From: Epiperipatus broadwayi | Taxonomy: Eukaryota; Onychophora; Udeonychophora; Euonychophora; Peripatidae | Direction of reading: 5' to 3' | NCBI GenBank assembly: GCA_028023455.1 | Contig: JAQFVV010000032.1 | Span: forward strand, 4,257,366-4,321,365 | DNA length: 64,000 nucleotides | Shown: positions 12,470 to 23,318 of the stretch, piece after piece | Layout: the number at the start of each line of letters is the position of its first letter | Numbering within the stretch: the first letter of the stretch is position 1 | The notes under the pieces: model-generated | What the model was told of the DNA's origin: nothing | What the model saw: the letters and a program-made list of their open reading frames with translations, nothing else | Databases searched by the model: none | Made by a program: the position numbers and the translations under genes

Positions 12470-13600
12470 AATTGTCTGAAATCTCTGTATTGCTCTTCTA
12501 TTAAGTGTCCAAATGTCTGGTTCATAAGTAAGAACTGGTAAAACACATTTATTAAACCTTCCCTTTCAAACACATTGACATGTTTTCTTTTAATATTAAG
12601 TTACTTCCACCAAAAGCACTCAGAAGTTTAATTTTGTAATTAATTTCATCTATTATGTTTTAATCTGTAGTAATAATTTGACCCAGGTATTTGTAGTTAA
12701 CTTTTTCTAGTTCATCATTATTAATCTTTATTTTTATATTTAGTCTTTTTAACACTTACCTTTAGTCCTATTTTCTTACTGTTATTTGATAATTCTTGCA
12801 ACATTTTCTGACCTATAAAGCAATATTGGCAAAAACAACTACATCACCAGCAAAATCTGCATAGCTTAAATAATTTCCATTTATTTTTATTTTTTTAACT
12901 TCCCATTTTAATTCATAAAATACTATTTGCAGCATTGCTGTAAAAAGTTTTTGAGATATGGTGTCATCCTGTCATACACCCATCTTAATGTTAGTCCTTT
13001 TAGTATCATTATATAGACTAATTATTGCTGTTGCATTTTTGTAAATATTCTTCAGAATATGACAATATCCTGGGTTTATACCTTAATCATCCGGTGCTTT
13101 AATCACTGAAGAAATGATTATAAAATTAAATGTCTTTTCAAAATCTACAAATATAAAGCATAATGGCAATTCACATTTCTTCCTATAAATCCTCTCAATA
13201 CTTGGATGTGATTTATTGTACTAAAACCACTTTTAAATCCAGCTTATTCTTTTAGTTGGTTAAAATCCAAAGTTAGATGATATGTAATTATCTAGGCAAA
13301 AGTTTTGTATAAAACTGATAAAAGACTGACAGATTTGTAATTTCTAATATTTTCTTTATCATCTTTTTTAAATATTATTAATAATACTAAATTCTTCCAA
13401 TCATCTGATACATCTTTATCATTTAGACATTTGATATTGATTGTAATTCCATCATTATCTGGAACTTTTTTGCTTCCCAAATTTAATTGCATATTTCAAT
13501 TTGTCATTTAAAATCCTGGGCAATTCAGAAGATATTGTAGAAGGTACTTTTCCTTATTCTTTATTACTATATAATTCTTGATAAAACTCTTCTACACATT
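12470..13600 (-). pseudogene. LINE reverse transcriptase pseudogene
   Basis: A piece at 13292-13492 reads NDGITINIKCL, then DDWKNLVLLIIFKK, then NYKSVSLLSVLYK. These correspond to the conserved DGI, W...IFKKGD and NYRPISLLSVLYK blocks of non-LTR RTs. Further along, at about 12825-12870, the palm motif reads YADFAGDVVVFA, where the usual catalytic pair ADD has become AGD, so one metal-binding aspartate is lost. The frame shifts several times between the blocks. It would have copied LINE RNA at a nicked target when intact. Confidence 0.85.
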
Positions 13601-13761
13601 TCATAATGCCATCTCTCTTTTTAGTAATAGTTCCATCTTTTTTTTCTTAGTGCAGAAATAAGTTTCTTAGAAATACCAAAATATTGTTTTACTCTCTTGG
13701 GTCTTTTATTCTCTTCTGTAACTTTCTTTGGTAGTTCACAATAATGCTTCTTATATCATTA

Positions 13762-13977
13762 TCATCTCTTTTTTTTTTTTTTTTTTAGCATTTTACAAAA
13801 TTTGACATATTCAAGTTTTTTTAATGCATCATTTTTATATATAATTATATTCCTTCTTTTCTTCATTAATTCTCTAGTCTCAATAAAAAATTTACTGGTC
13901 AATTCTGTTTTTTTACTAGCTATCTTTGTCGCAGTTTTTAAAAGTATATCAATTATTTTTCTATTGATTTTATTCAA
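13762..13977 (-). pseudogene. LINE ORF linker between endonuclease and RT
   Basis: A Lys-rich piece with KIASKK and ELMKKRRN matches the linker that precedes the RT in these LINEs. The second copy at 59852-60055 has the same block (KIAGRKK, KFMKKRRN), which confirms homology of the two copies. It ends in a poly-Lys run encoded by an A tract on the coding strand. Confidence 0.75.
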
Positions 13978-14079
13978 ATCTGAATCATGTTCAAAATCTG
14001 TTAATATTTGAAAACAATTTGCAAATTCTAATTTATATTTCCTAGAATGTTTCTGAAGATTAAGAATATTAACTGTGAA

Positions 14080-14830
14080 TATTGTTTTTCTTAATTTTTA
14101 TCTCTTTGGTTTTGTAGTAATATGTATCTTAAATCGCACTAATTGATAATCACTTCCTGTGGTGAATTTATTAAGAACATTAGTCTTGAAATACATATTT
14201 TCTGTTAGTCAAAATATAATCCAGTTCTGCTGTATCTTTATTTGGATGCTTCCATATGCATTAACATTTTATTCGAAAAAAGAAAAAAGAATTCATAATA
14301 TAAAGTTTTTCTGTTTCTGCAAACTTCACAAGTCTATGTCCTCTCTCATTTCTATCACTATAATCAAATTTATCTATAGCACTTTTATCTTTCAATTATT
14401 TACCAATTCTAATATTAAAGTCACCACCGCAGTTTTAAAATGTTGTTTTGTCTGATCAAAAGCCTTTTGAAAATCCATATAAAAATCCTCTACTTCATTA
14501 CTATGACAATTTGTTGGGGTATAAACTGGAATTATCTGCATTTGGTATTTGCTAATAAGTTGAATGACTAACCTTGCCATTCTGTATGATACCTATCAAT
14601 CTCAACAATGTTGTTCTTTCATTTTATTTATAATTAATCCTATTCTACTTGTACTTTCAATGTTTGTGTCTTTGTAGTACAGTTCATGTCAATTTTTTAA
14701 ATCAATTGTCATTTTCCTTTTTTTTCTAACTTCACAAAGTCCAATAATGTCCCATTTAATATGAGACAGTTCTTCCAATATTTTACAATCTTGCTTCACT
14801 AGAAAGTAATCTGCATTTGTAAGTAACTAA
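14080..14830 (-). pseudogene. LINE EEP (APE-type) endonuclease pseudogene
   Basis: The minus strand reads KQDCKILEELSHIKWDIIG and then CEVRKK, containing the catalytic Glu block of exonuclease-endonuclease-phosphatase enzymes. MQIIPVYTPTN, FYMDFQKAFDQTKQHF and, in a shifted frame near 14420, GGDFNIRIG follow; the last is the conserved GDFN block. Such enzymes nick target DNA for target-primed reverse transcription. Stops after each block and the frameshift before GDFN show decay. Confidence 0.85.
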
Positions 14831-15139
14831 ATAAAAATCATTATCAAATGGCAGCCTGGGTCAACAGTCATGGAATTCTTAATACTACCTGCCTTTGGTG
14901 ATCAACCACTGCCTTGGCTGGCAACATTACAGCCTCCTGGGAATAAGAGTCCATATATTACATCTTTTATGCTTTCAAAGTAATCTGCATGTATTATTTG
15001 TAAAGGACTTTTATTCACTATCTTAGCATAACTGATGGATACTAATAAAACACATACAGATATGTATTTATCTCATTAAAAATCAGTCATCATTTAGACA
15101 ATACCAATAACAATCAACAATTTCAAACTGTTGTCAAGG

Positions 15140-16230
15140 CCATCTTTTAACAACAAGCTCTTATTTAATAAGTGCGGTAAGAGAAAATATTTAAAATCTC
15201 TATCTAGAATATTCTTATCCCCAGAACATTTGGTTTTGAGCTTATGACTCACCTCAGTACACTAGATAAAAAATATCAACTCAAAAACCATCACTTATTT
15301 AATACATAACTATTGAGAAGAAAATCTGAAATTTTCAGATGCAAAAATGTCTTTAAATCCAGGGGACTGAACCAAATTCAGATCTACCTTATATTAATAG
15401 CCTTAGCATCACCAGAGCCTTAAAGGTAAAATTATAATAATCAATAAAGCAAGTCATATATAATGTGGTATTGCTTTTAAAAGCTTGTATTTACAAATAT
15501 ATAATAAAGGGTGCATACCAATAGCTCAAACAAGCTCATATTTAATAAGTGCAGTAAGGTAAAATATTTAAAATCTCTATAATATTCTTATTCCCAGACC
15601 AATTGGTTTTGAGCTTATGATTCACCTTAATGAGGAGCTAGAACATTAAGACACATTCAGATTTTAAGTATTTTCTCTTACCACACTTATTAAAATTAAA
15701 TAAGATCTTGTTTGAGCTATTGGCATGCTCTCTATATTATATATTTGTAAATACAAGTTTTTAAAAGCAATGTCATGTTATATATGACTTGCTTTATTGA
15801 TTATTATAATTTTACCTTTAAGGCTTTGGTGATGCTAAGGCTAATAATATATGGTAGATCTGAATTTGGTTCAGTCCCATATAGCTATTTGAGTTAGATA
15901 GCTGGATTTAAAGACATTTTTATGTCTGAAAATTTCAGATTTTCTTTTCAATAGTTGCATATTAAACAAGTGCTGGGTTTAGAGTTGATATTTTAGATCT
16001 AGTGTCTGAATGTTCTAGCTCCTCTCTGAGATAAGCCATAAGTTCGAAACCAATTGGTCTGGGAATAAGAATATTTTAGATAGAGATTTGAAATATTTTC
16101 TCTTACCACACTTATTAATAAGAACTTGTTTGAGCTATTGGTATGCTTCCTATATTATATATTTGTAAATACAAACTTTTAAAAGCAATGTCACATTATA
16201 TATGACTTGCTTTATTGATTATTATTTTAT
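15140..16230. repeat. 1.1-kb imperfect inverted repeat containing family B units
   Basis: Left half about 15140-15625 and right half about 15630-16230 are inverted copies. For example CTTTAAATCC at 15351 pairs with GGATTTAAAG at 15903, and ATAGCTCAAACAAG at 15521 pairs with CTTGTTTGAGCTAT at 15707. Within each arm a shorter block (TAAGAGAAAATATTTAAAAT type) occurs twice. B-box-like strings GGTTCAGTCCC and AAGTTCGAAACC occur in the right arm. This looks like two family B repeats inserted head to head, or one copy inverted by repair. No protein is encoded. Confidence 0.75.
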
Positions 16231-16252
16231 TTTTATATATGTTTATATATAT

Positions 16253-16600
16253 TGTACCGGTCAAAACATGTCTATTCATCTAACATGAGCTGGAACTCCC
16301 AAAATGTACTTCAAACCCAGTCAAGCCCAAGATTTAGGTCAGGAACCAGCCTGGATTCGAATCCACTCTCTAAGCCCCAGATCAAACACCTAATGAATAA
16401 CATAATAGTGATGGCACATGAGAATTAATCTTAATCTGGCTGACTAGCAAAGCTGAGCAAAACAATGAGACATCTATTAACTATGACTATATTAGAATAT
16501 ACATAAGCATGGCTGTAATATGTGGAAATGGAGGAAAAGGAATTCGAACTACTCAAATAAGTTAGACAATAAAAATATAGTTTAATATACTGACAAATTA
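16253..16600 (+). mobile_element. Possible LTR or element start
   Basis: Starts TGTACCGGTCAAA, resembling TGTAATGGTCAAA at 26715. Both are followed within 150-300 bp by a CTTGAATCC or GGATTCGAATCC string and by a GGCTG..ATA..GTG block. The TG start and shared layout suggest two diverged copies of one element, possibly an LTR. I found no matching downstream end, so extent and class are uncertain. Confidence 0.35.
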
Positions 16601-19190
16601 TTATACATTTATAAATTAATTATATACACATTTATAAATTAGTTATATACATTAGTGTGTGCGTGAATGAGCAAGTGGTCTACCAAGCGATAGAGGATTA
16701 CATAGTGTCATTCACGCTATTATTTTTCATATGCTCTTTATTAGCTAAATGATATATTATAAATAAACACACATCTTTGGTGGGTCCAATATTAAGTTGC
16801 TAATCAGTTATTAGAAAAAAGAATTCACATAAAATTGTTATTAAAGCTTTGGATTACAGTTCTGAAACATGGTGACTAGCATTATTTCAGGAAGCATTCT
16901 GGGATTCATTACAGATATAAGATAAATTATTTTCATGCCATTACGATCATGAAAATAATAAAATACATTTGAAAACCTTTGATTATATTTGAATATATGA
17001 CAAAATATTTAATGAAAAATTATTTTAACCGTAGTAAGATGAATGCTTTATTTTTCCCAAGGCATATATACTATTAAATAGATATATAAATCACGGACAG
17101 TGGGATTGTAAGATTGAAATAAATTTATATATTATAATGTTAATAATAAATCTAGTAGTAGTTGGCATTTATATATATTTTAAGCAGAGCACAATTTTAA
17201 TATTACAGCATTAAAACTGGGTCATGAAGCAAAAGAAATAATAAATACGAAGAAGTTTGCGGTGCTGACATAATAATCAAGAAATAACAGGAAAAGTCAT
17301 GCTTCTGGATTTAAAATGAAATCTCACACCCCCTTCTTGGGTAGTGCTTAGAGAAAAGTGGATAGGCATGGCATGACCCAGACTTCTGCTGGTATAACCG
17401 ACATGAGAGGCCCTTTATTTACAAAGAAGTGAATATGCATACCGTGTGCCAAACTTACGGGATCACCACCAGAGGCATTTTATACAAAATAAATGTGGTT
17501 CCAGATAGCTCAACTATCTATGGAATGAAGTACAAGAAGAAATCTATGGGTTCGAACTTGTCACAACCCCCAGATTAGAAGACTAGAAGCACGTAATATA
17601 TATATATATCAAGACAGACTAAATGTCAGTAACGCAGTATGAATGAATTTAACTAACAACATTAAAATATAATTTACTGCTTTAAAATAAATGACCCTTG
17701 TTTGAATACTATAATTTATATAAATAATATGCTATGCTGCTATAATATATATAGAGAAATTTACTAAAATATACTTGAAGATTTTATTTAGCAAAAGAAA
17801 TATTAAGATTTAGATTTCAAATTAATAAAATATACATTAAGATTTTTCCCTATCCCTTTTTCTGCTATTTAAAATAAATCAATCCCACCTTCATGATTTT
17901 TATAATAACTGGAATATTTAAATACTGTATTTGATATTTTAAGAGTATGGAACAATAAAATAAAACTAGCAATTTATAGAAAACAAATAATAAGTCACTC
18001 TTTCAGAATTAAATAAATAATATTTTATAAGACTTACAGAGCTTTAATTAGCTTGAGTTCTGGATTGTCCGGGTAGAAAATCCAGAGTTAAACAAATATA
18101 TATTTTTATATTAAAAATGAACCTAAAATGTTGGTTCGTAAAAACAATCTGGCGAACGTATGAATTTATAATGCATTATATATGTATATTTAAAGGGGAC
18201 ATTAATAATCTTTTCATGAAGGTTTAGTTTAAAAAAATGACAGAAAAGATTTTTAGAAATTAAGCTCGCCAGGTTGTGAGATTGGCAGTTTAATAATAAT
18301 ACGAGTATACATATAAAATCAAGTAATAAATAACTATAAATAATTAACCGCACCAAAGTTAAAGAAAGTTAGAGCATATGATATAGTATTAAATTTATGA
18401 AAATCATTTAAGAGCAAATTATACATTTACATATTTAAATATCAAAAAAAGGTAAAGTTAAATAACACATTAGAAGAAATCTTCATAGATGAATTAGGCT
18501 AAATTTAGTTTGAGGTGACAGCTTGAAAAGTTACCTTGCAATTTTAAGAGTCCAATTTAGTAGTGCACAGCAATTAAAAAAAATTCTTCGATGGCAACCA
18601 GCTTCTATTAGCATTCTAAAGTTCCTTCTTTAGGCTTTTACTTTCTTTCAAGGCAGCAGTTAGATGGTATATTAGCGGGAAAAATGACCCACCCGGGTCA
18701 GCAGGAAGGTGGATTTACGACTACATCATTTTAAGTTTCAGGCGACGTGTAATATCTTAACAATCAGTTCTCTTAATAGTAAGTAGCTCATCACCTCTCT
18801 AATTCAAAATTCAGTCATTTTATACTTTTTCTCTTATCAGTTGTTTTTGAAGATGCAACAGTAAGATAACATCCAAAAATAAATTCAAATCTATTTCCAG
18901 ATTAGAAATAGATTTGACATGTTTTTAACAAAAGTATCTCTAATCTTAATCCCCTTTTAAGTAAAACTTTAATTAAAAATACCTACCCCAGATTAAAACA
19001 ATAGTGCTTCCAACCCTTAATTATTTTTAGATAATTACTGCAGCATCTTCCATATTGGATTCTATAAAAATATACAGTTTAATAGAAAAAGTACTTTAAA
19101 AAGAAAAAGTTTTAAAAAATGACGTATAATAAAATATTTACAAAAAAATCAATCTTGTGTTAGTAATTTTGCTCCTATATATATATATAT
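16600..19190. other. Unclassified DNA with two less AT-rich patches
   Basis: Mostly AT-rich. Two patches, about 17330-17570 and 18560-18790, are less AT-rich and carry strings such as GGTATAACCGACATGAG and GACCCACCCGGGTCAGCAGG. GTATAAC..CATGAG also occurs at about 27890, supporting a shared but unidentified element. No protein homology recognised. Confidence 0.35.
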
Positions 19191-19656
19191 TATTGTAACG
19201 ATATATAAATATGTCGTTACATTAATTTAAAATAAAAACTTAAAAGTTCGCAAATAAAAGGAAAAAACTAAACGCTAAAATTAAAATGTTTGTTAAACAT
19301 ATATATATATTCGCACAGATGCTAAACTTTAAAAATATTTTTTTCATAAACAAAAAAAAAAAAAGTATTTGAACGTATTTTTTTTAATAAAAAAATACAA
19401 GATTGAAATATAAAAATATTTTAATAAAAAAATAACGTAAGTTAAAATAAAAACAGGTATTAATTAATTCCTGTAATCTGTAAATGGAAATGATTGTTTA
19501 TTAATTATCTAAAAGCTGTTTAATTAAAAAGTCAGATGAAAGGTTAGATAAGAGAAGAAAGAGATTTTAGCTTGACCAATGGAAGCAAATAAAGGCCCGG
19601 ACCATAACGAAAAAACAGAACAGTGACGTTTTTGTTCATGGAATCCATAGGAGGAC

Positions 19657-19690
19657 TATAAAAAGAAAAAATATTGAGTTCCAGTCAGTT
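19657..19690 (+). promoter_or_regulatory. TATA box plus TCAGT initiator, left palindrome arm
   Basis: TATAAAAAG starts at 19657 and TCAGTT has its A at 19687, exactly 30 nt downstream of the first T of the TATA box. This is the classical RNA polymerase II core spacing, with the TCAGT initiator common in arthropods. Transcription would run rightwards into the palindrome centre. AACG/GTAAG-like splice-donor wording lies just past the centre on the opposite strand. Confidence 0.65.
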
Positions 19691-19755
19691 TTTCCAACTT
19701 GATTTGATGACAACGGCAAGTGCGTCTTACCGTTGTCATCAAATCAAGTTGGAAA

Positions 19756-19789
19756 AACTGACTGGAACTCAATATTTTTTCTTTTTATA
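19756..19789 (-). promoter_or_regulatory. TATA box plus TCAGT initiator, right palindrome arm
   Basis: The minus-strand copy of the left-arm promoter, with TATAAAAAG at 19789-19781 and the predicted start A at 19759. It faces the left-arm promoter across only about 70 bp, so the two would give overlapping, complementary transcripts. The sequence is identical in the core region. Confidence 0.65.
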
Positions 19790-20250
19790 GTCCTCCTATG
19801 GATTCCATGAACAAAAACGTCACTGTTCTGTTTTTTCGTTATGGTCCGGGCCTTTATTTGCTTCCATTGGTCAAGCTAAAATCTCTTTCTTCTCTTATCT
19901 AACCTTTCATCTGACCTTTTAATTAAACAGCTTTTAGATAATTAATAAACAATCATTTCCATTTACAGATTACAGGAATTAATTAATACCTGTTTTTATT
20001 TTAACTTACGTTATTTTTTTATTAAAATATTTTTATATTTCAATCTTGTATTTTTTTATTAAAAAAAATACGTTCAAATACTTTTTTTTTTTTGTTTATG
20101 AAAAAAATATTTTTAAAGTTTAGCATCTGTGTGAATATATATATATGTTTAACAAACATTTTAATTTTAGCGTTTAGTTTTTTCCTTTTATTTGCGAACT
20201 TTTAAGTTTTTATTTTAAATTAATGTAACGACATATTTATATATCGTTAC

Positions 20251-20923
20251 ATATCAGTAAACTTCCTCAAAAAACAAAAAACAAAAAAAAAAAATTTACT
20301 TAGTGTTAGTAATTACGTTACACAAATTGATTATATATGATCACAAAAACAAAACTTTTTTTTTTTACAAGACAAAACAGTAATTACACACAAATATAAT
20401 GATTTAAAAAAAAATGTTGACTGTTGATTCCCTATTACCAGCTAAATTTCTGCCCCCTCCCTTCCAAGTTTCATTTCTCCTACCTTTAACTATTACTTAG
20501 GCAAGTTGAACGATTAAATTTTAAACAAGACTTTTTTTAAAAAAAAATTATGATTTATATTTATTATTATGTTTTATTTATTAGTTTTTATTCCTCGAAT
20601 TTATCTCTACATATGCGCAATTTTTCTTACTGGCAGCACTTTTTAAACAAAACTTCAAACTGCAACTCCACGTAAATACAACAAATATATTTATACTAAT
20701 TTCAGAAAAAATATTACGGGCATGATTTATTTTCAAAAGTACTAGTGGTTTATTAAACAACTGGCTATAACTTTACGTTAGTACAAAATGTACTTATTTC
20801 AGAAAAAACAACAAATGTTATTTGCATGATTCCGTTTTAAAATTCTCAGGGCACTCGTGTTTATTAAAGATCGGAAATTTCATCTTTCAATTCCCCTTCT
20901 CAGGGTCAATCTCTGAAGTAAGG
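20251..20923. other. Short internal DNA between LTR-like copies
   Basis: About 670 bp between the palindrome and the primer-site-like sequence. It contains A-rich and T-rich runs, some CpG-containing sequence and no coding frame. If the LTR reading is right, this is all that remains of the internal region next to the second, inverted LTR copy. Confidence 0.4.
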
Positions 20924-20941
20924 CCACACTTGGGACGCCAA
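20924..20941 (-). promoter_or_regulatory. Possible primer-binding site
   Basis: TTGGCGTCCCAAGTGTGG directly follows the inferred 3' end of the candidate LTR on the minus strand. The TGG start would pair with a tRNA CCA end. I did not match it to a particular tRNA. Confidence 0.35.
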
Positions 20942-20942
20942 T

Positions 20943-23083
20943 TATAACGATCGAAATGAATGTGAAGATCGAATCTAACCGCAAAAACAATATCTGCTCT
21001 ACAAGGCGCCATCTAGGCATTTAAACCTAGAAAAATTTATAAAGTAGGCAGATACGCGCTGTTAAGATTCCACTTTATTTAAATATTCAGATCGTTAGCC
21101 CAAGTCACTAGCTCAGTGGAGTAGCAGAGATAATAAAGTATAAATTTTATATCTTAAATATAAAAGAATAAAAGCCACTGCCAGAAATTAACACATAAAA
21201 ATATTTATTTACGCACATATAAAATAATATTTAAATTTTGAGGAATAAATTTAACGTTTATATTTTTATATTGATCTTTAATTCTAAATTTAAGTAGATT
21301 GCAAATAATGAGTTTACTATTTATTTAGAGGGTCGAGTATGAATGGACTACATAGGTCTGCATTTGAAAAGAAAATATTCTTCCCTGATTTAACCTTAGG
21401 CAACAAATTTCGCAATCAACTGGCGCCAATCCATCTGATACATTCATGTATTCAATGTAGCATGATACGACAACACAAAATACTATATTGTCAGGAATGT
21501 ACATCTGAACAATAAGTAGAAATAGAGAAGACATTGACTCTCCACCAACAGGAATGTGACATCTGTTGGCAAGTAGATCAATAAACAAAAAAACTCCATA
21601 GGAATGGACTGCGGTCTTCTGCCGACTTACAAACCCATCCATAGGCAAACAGAGGGTGTGTGGCGTATATCTATAATCCTGCCCGTAGCGGACCTCATAC
21701 TACATCTACTAATTACACCAATATATCCAATCCATTGAACCAATTCAACTACGAAATGAATAACCTAAGATTACCCTCCCTTAATATAACTTTACAAAAC
21801 TATATAACCATTCACGCCCGACTTAAATTTAACATTTAAATACGTTCGCACAGATTTGTTTAAAAATGTTGGGTATAGATCGATTACATAGATTCCACGG
21901 TCAAAAACATTTCAAAATAAACATAAACGATCAAAATACAAAATTATTGATACCGACAATCGCAGAGGGAAACTTATAAGTAACCCAATAGTATTCACCA
22001 TAAGATACTTGCGTTGTCACCAATAACTTAAAAGACATCCGAATAAATACATTTTAGATACTCACCGTAAGGTATCATTATTTATCGAATGTCTATATAT
22101 TTTGATCAAATATGAAAACCAAAATATAATTAACCGCAAACGAATCCATGCAAGCGTCTATAAACAACTTAAATTTCATGCATTTAAATAATCTTTACAA
22201 TAAGAAAAAAAAAATGGAAATGATGTTTATCAATCGGAAAACATATAAAATTAAACATTATTAATTTGATTTAAAAACTTACAAAAGTCAGATAAGAGTC
22301 CGTTTTAACTTTTAAGTTGGCTTGTTTATCAATTTATAAAACTTGACGAAAGTTCTTAATTGATTTTAATAATTGTTCATTTCATATAGCTTATGGTATA
22401 AGAGTCCAGGTTCCCGTTGGCAATTCCCACGGCATCTCCATTGGAAGAAAATGTTCTGGAGGTAGCATTAGCTGGTTCCATTCTGGTATCACAGTCTTTT
22501 CATTTTATTTTTTTTTAAAACAAACAAAAAAAAATGAGAGAGAACGGCAAGTGCGTCTTACCGTTGTCATCAAATCAAGTTGGAAAAACTGACTGGAACT
22601 CAATATTTTTTCTTTTTATAGTCCTCCTATGGATTCCATGAACAAAAACGTCACTGTTCTGTTTTTTCGTTATGGTCCGGGCCTTTATTTGCTTCCATTG
22701 GTCAAGCTAAAATCTCTTTCTTCTCTTATCTAACCTTTCATCTGACCTTTTAATTAAACAGCTTTTAGATAATTAATAAACAATCATTTCCATTTACAGA
22801 TTACAGGAATTAATTAATACCTGTTTTTATTTTAACTTACGTTATTTTTTTATTAAAATATTTTTATATTTCAATCTTGTATTTTTTTATTAAAAAAAAT
22901 ACGTTCAAATACTTTTTTTTTTTGTTTATGAAAAAAATATTTTTAAAGTTTAGCATCTGTGCGAATATATATATATGTTTAACAAACATTTTAATTTTAG
23001 CGTTTAGTTTTTTCCTTTTATTTGCGAACTTTTAAGTTTTTATTTTAAATTAATGTAACGACATATTTATATATCGTTATAAT
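20943..23083 (-). mobile_element. Candidate 2.1-kb LTR (minus strand)
   Basis: On the minus strand it begins TATAACGATATATAAATATG and ends CATTTCGATCGTTATA, so it has short inverted ends (TATAACGAT/ATCGTTATA). The palindrome arms end GTAACGA, a variant nearer to the canonical TG..CA. The first 540 bp carry a pol II core promoter, as U3 should. Immediately after the end lies TTGGCGTCCCAAGTGTGG, which starts with TGG and could be a tRNA primer-binding site. The remaining 1.6 kb encodes nothing recognisable; a minus-strand frame at 21325-21648 has no known motif. No gag or pol is nearby, so it would be a solo or rearranged LTR. A 2.1-kb LTR is unusually long and the call is tentative. Confidence 0.45.
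22587..22620 (-). promoter_or_regulatory. TATA box plus TCAGT initiator, third arm copy
   Basis: The third copy of the same core, with TATAAAAAG at 22620-22612 and the start A at 22590 on the minus strand. Downstream reads AACTTGATTTGATGACAACG then GTAAGACG, an excellent splice-donor match. If this is an LTR, the start defines the U3/R boundary and the donor would lie in the leader. Confidence 0.6.
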
Positions 23084-23318
23084 ATGAATCACACATGTAA
23101 TACTTTAATAAAAAAAGAACTAATAATTAATAATAGAATTAATAATCATAAATATTGAAAGTTAAACTATAAATTTAGGCGCGCATTCCAAATATATACA
23201 TAAAAATATATATGACAAAAGGAGTGGGATTGAATGTAGGGGTTTGAATATGGATTACTAGGTAGAAATATGAATCACAATCTTAAGCTAAGATTGACTG
23301 CTTCAATATATATATATA

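Larger units (their letters stand above)
12101..14960 (-). mobile_element. RTE-like non-LTR retrotransposon (LINE), decayed
   Basis: A minus-strand LINE runs from a 5' region near 14960 to the (TA)n tract. Its 5' 140 bp, with GCCAAGGCAGTGGTTG, is shared with the second copy at 59.86-61.0 kb. An endonuclease region is followed by a linker and then a reverse transcriptase. Near the 3' end a short frame with LERPSCSG sits directly before the (TA)n tract. The order EEP endonuclease then RT, and the motifs IKWDIIG and EVRKK, fit the RTE-type elements often annotated as craniofacial development protein 2-like. Many frameshifts and stops make it inactive. Confidence 0.85.
19195..20250. repeat. 1,056-bp near-perfect palindrome with promoter-bearing arms
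   Basis: The two arms of about 525 bp are inverted copies differing by only a few bases. The outer ends read GTAACGATATATAAATATG on the left and the same in reverse complement on the right. The centre near 19723 is a small hairpin, ACGGCAAG-TGCGT-CTTACCGT. Each arm holds a TATA box and initiator (separate entries) pointing inward. A third copy of one arm lies at 22543-23080. Near-identity implies recent origin or ongoing homogenisation. Candidate origins are a head-to-head pair of LTR 5' halves, long TIRs of a DNA transposon, or a snap-back replication product. Confidence 0.9.

Noticed and set aside
19706-19740. Central hairpin of the palindrome as a histone mRNA stem-loop, Helitron 3' hairpin or spliced-leader RNA
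   Set aside because: Stem and loop sequence do not fit the histone consensus, no CTRR end follows as in Helitrons, and there is no Sm site or SL-like structure.
21325-21648. 107-codon minus-strand frame inside the candidate LTR
   Set aside because: No recognisable motif or family; long frames are expected by chance in a 64-kb window and LTRs are normally non-coding. Left uncalled.
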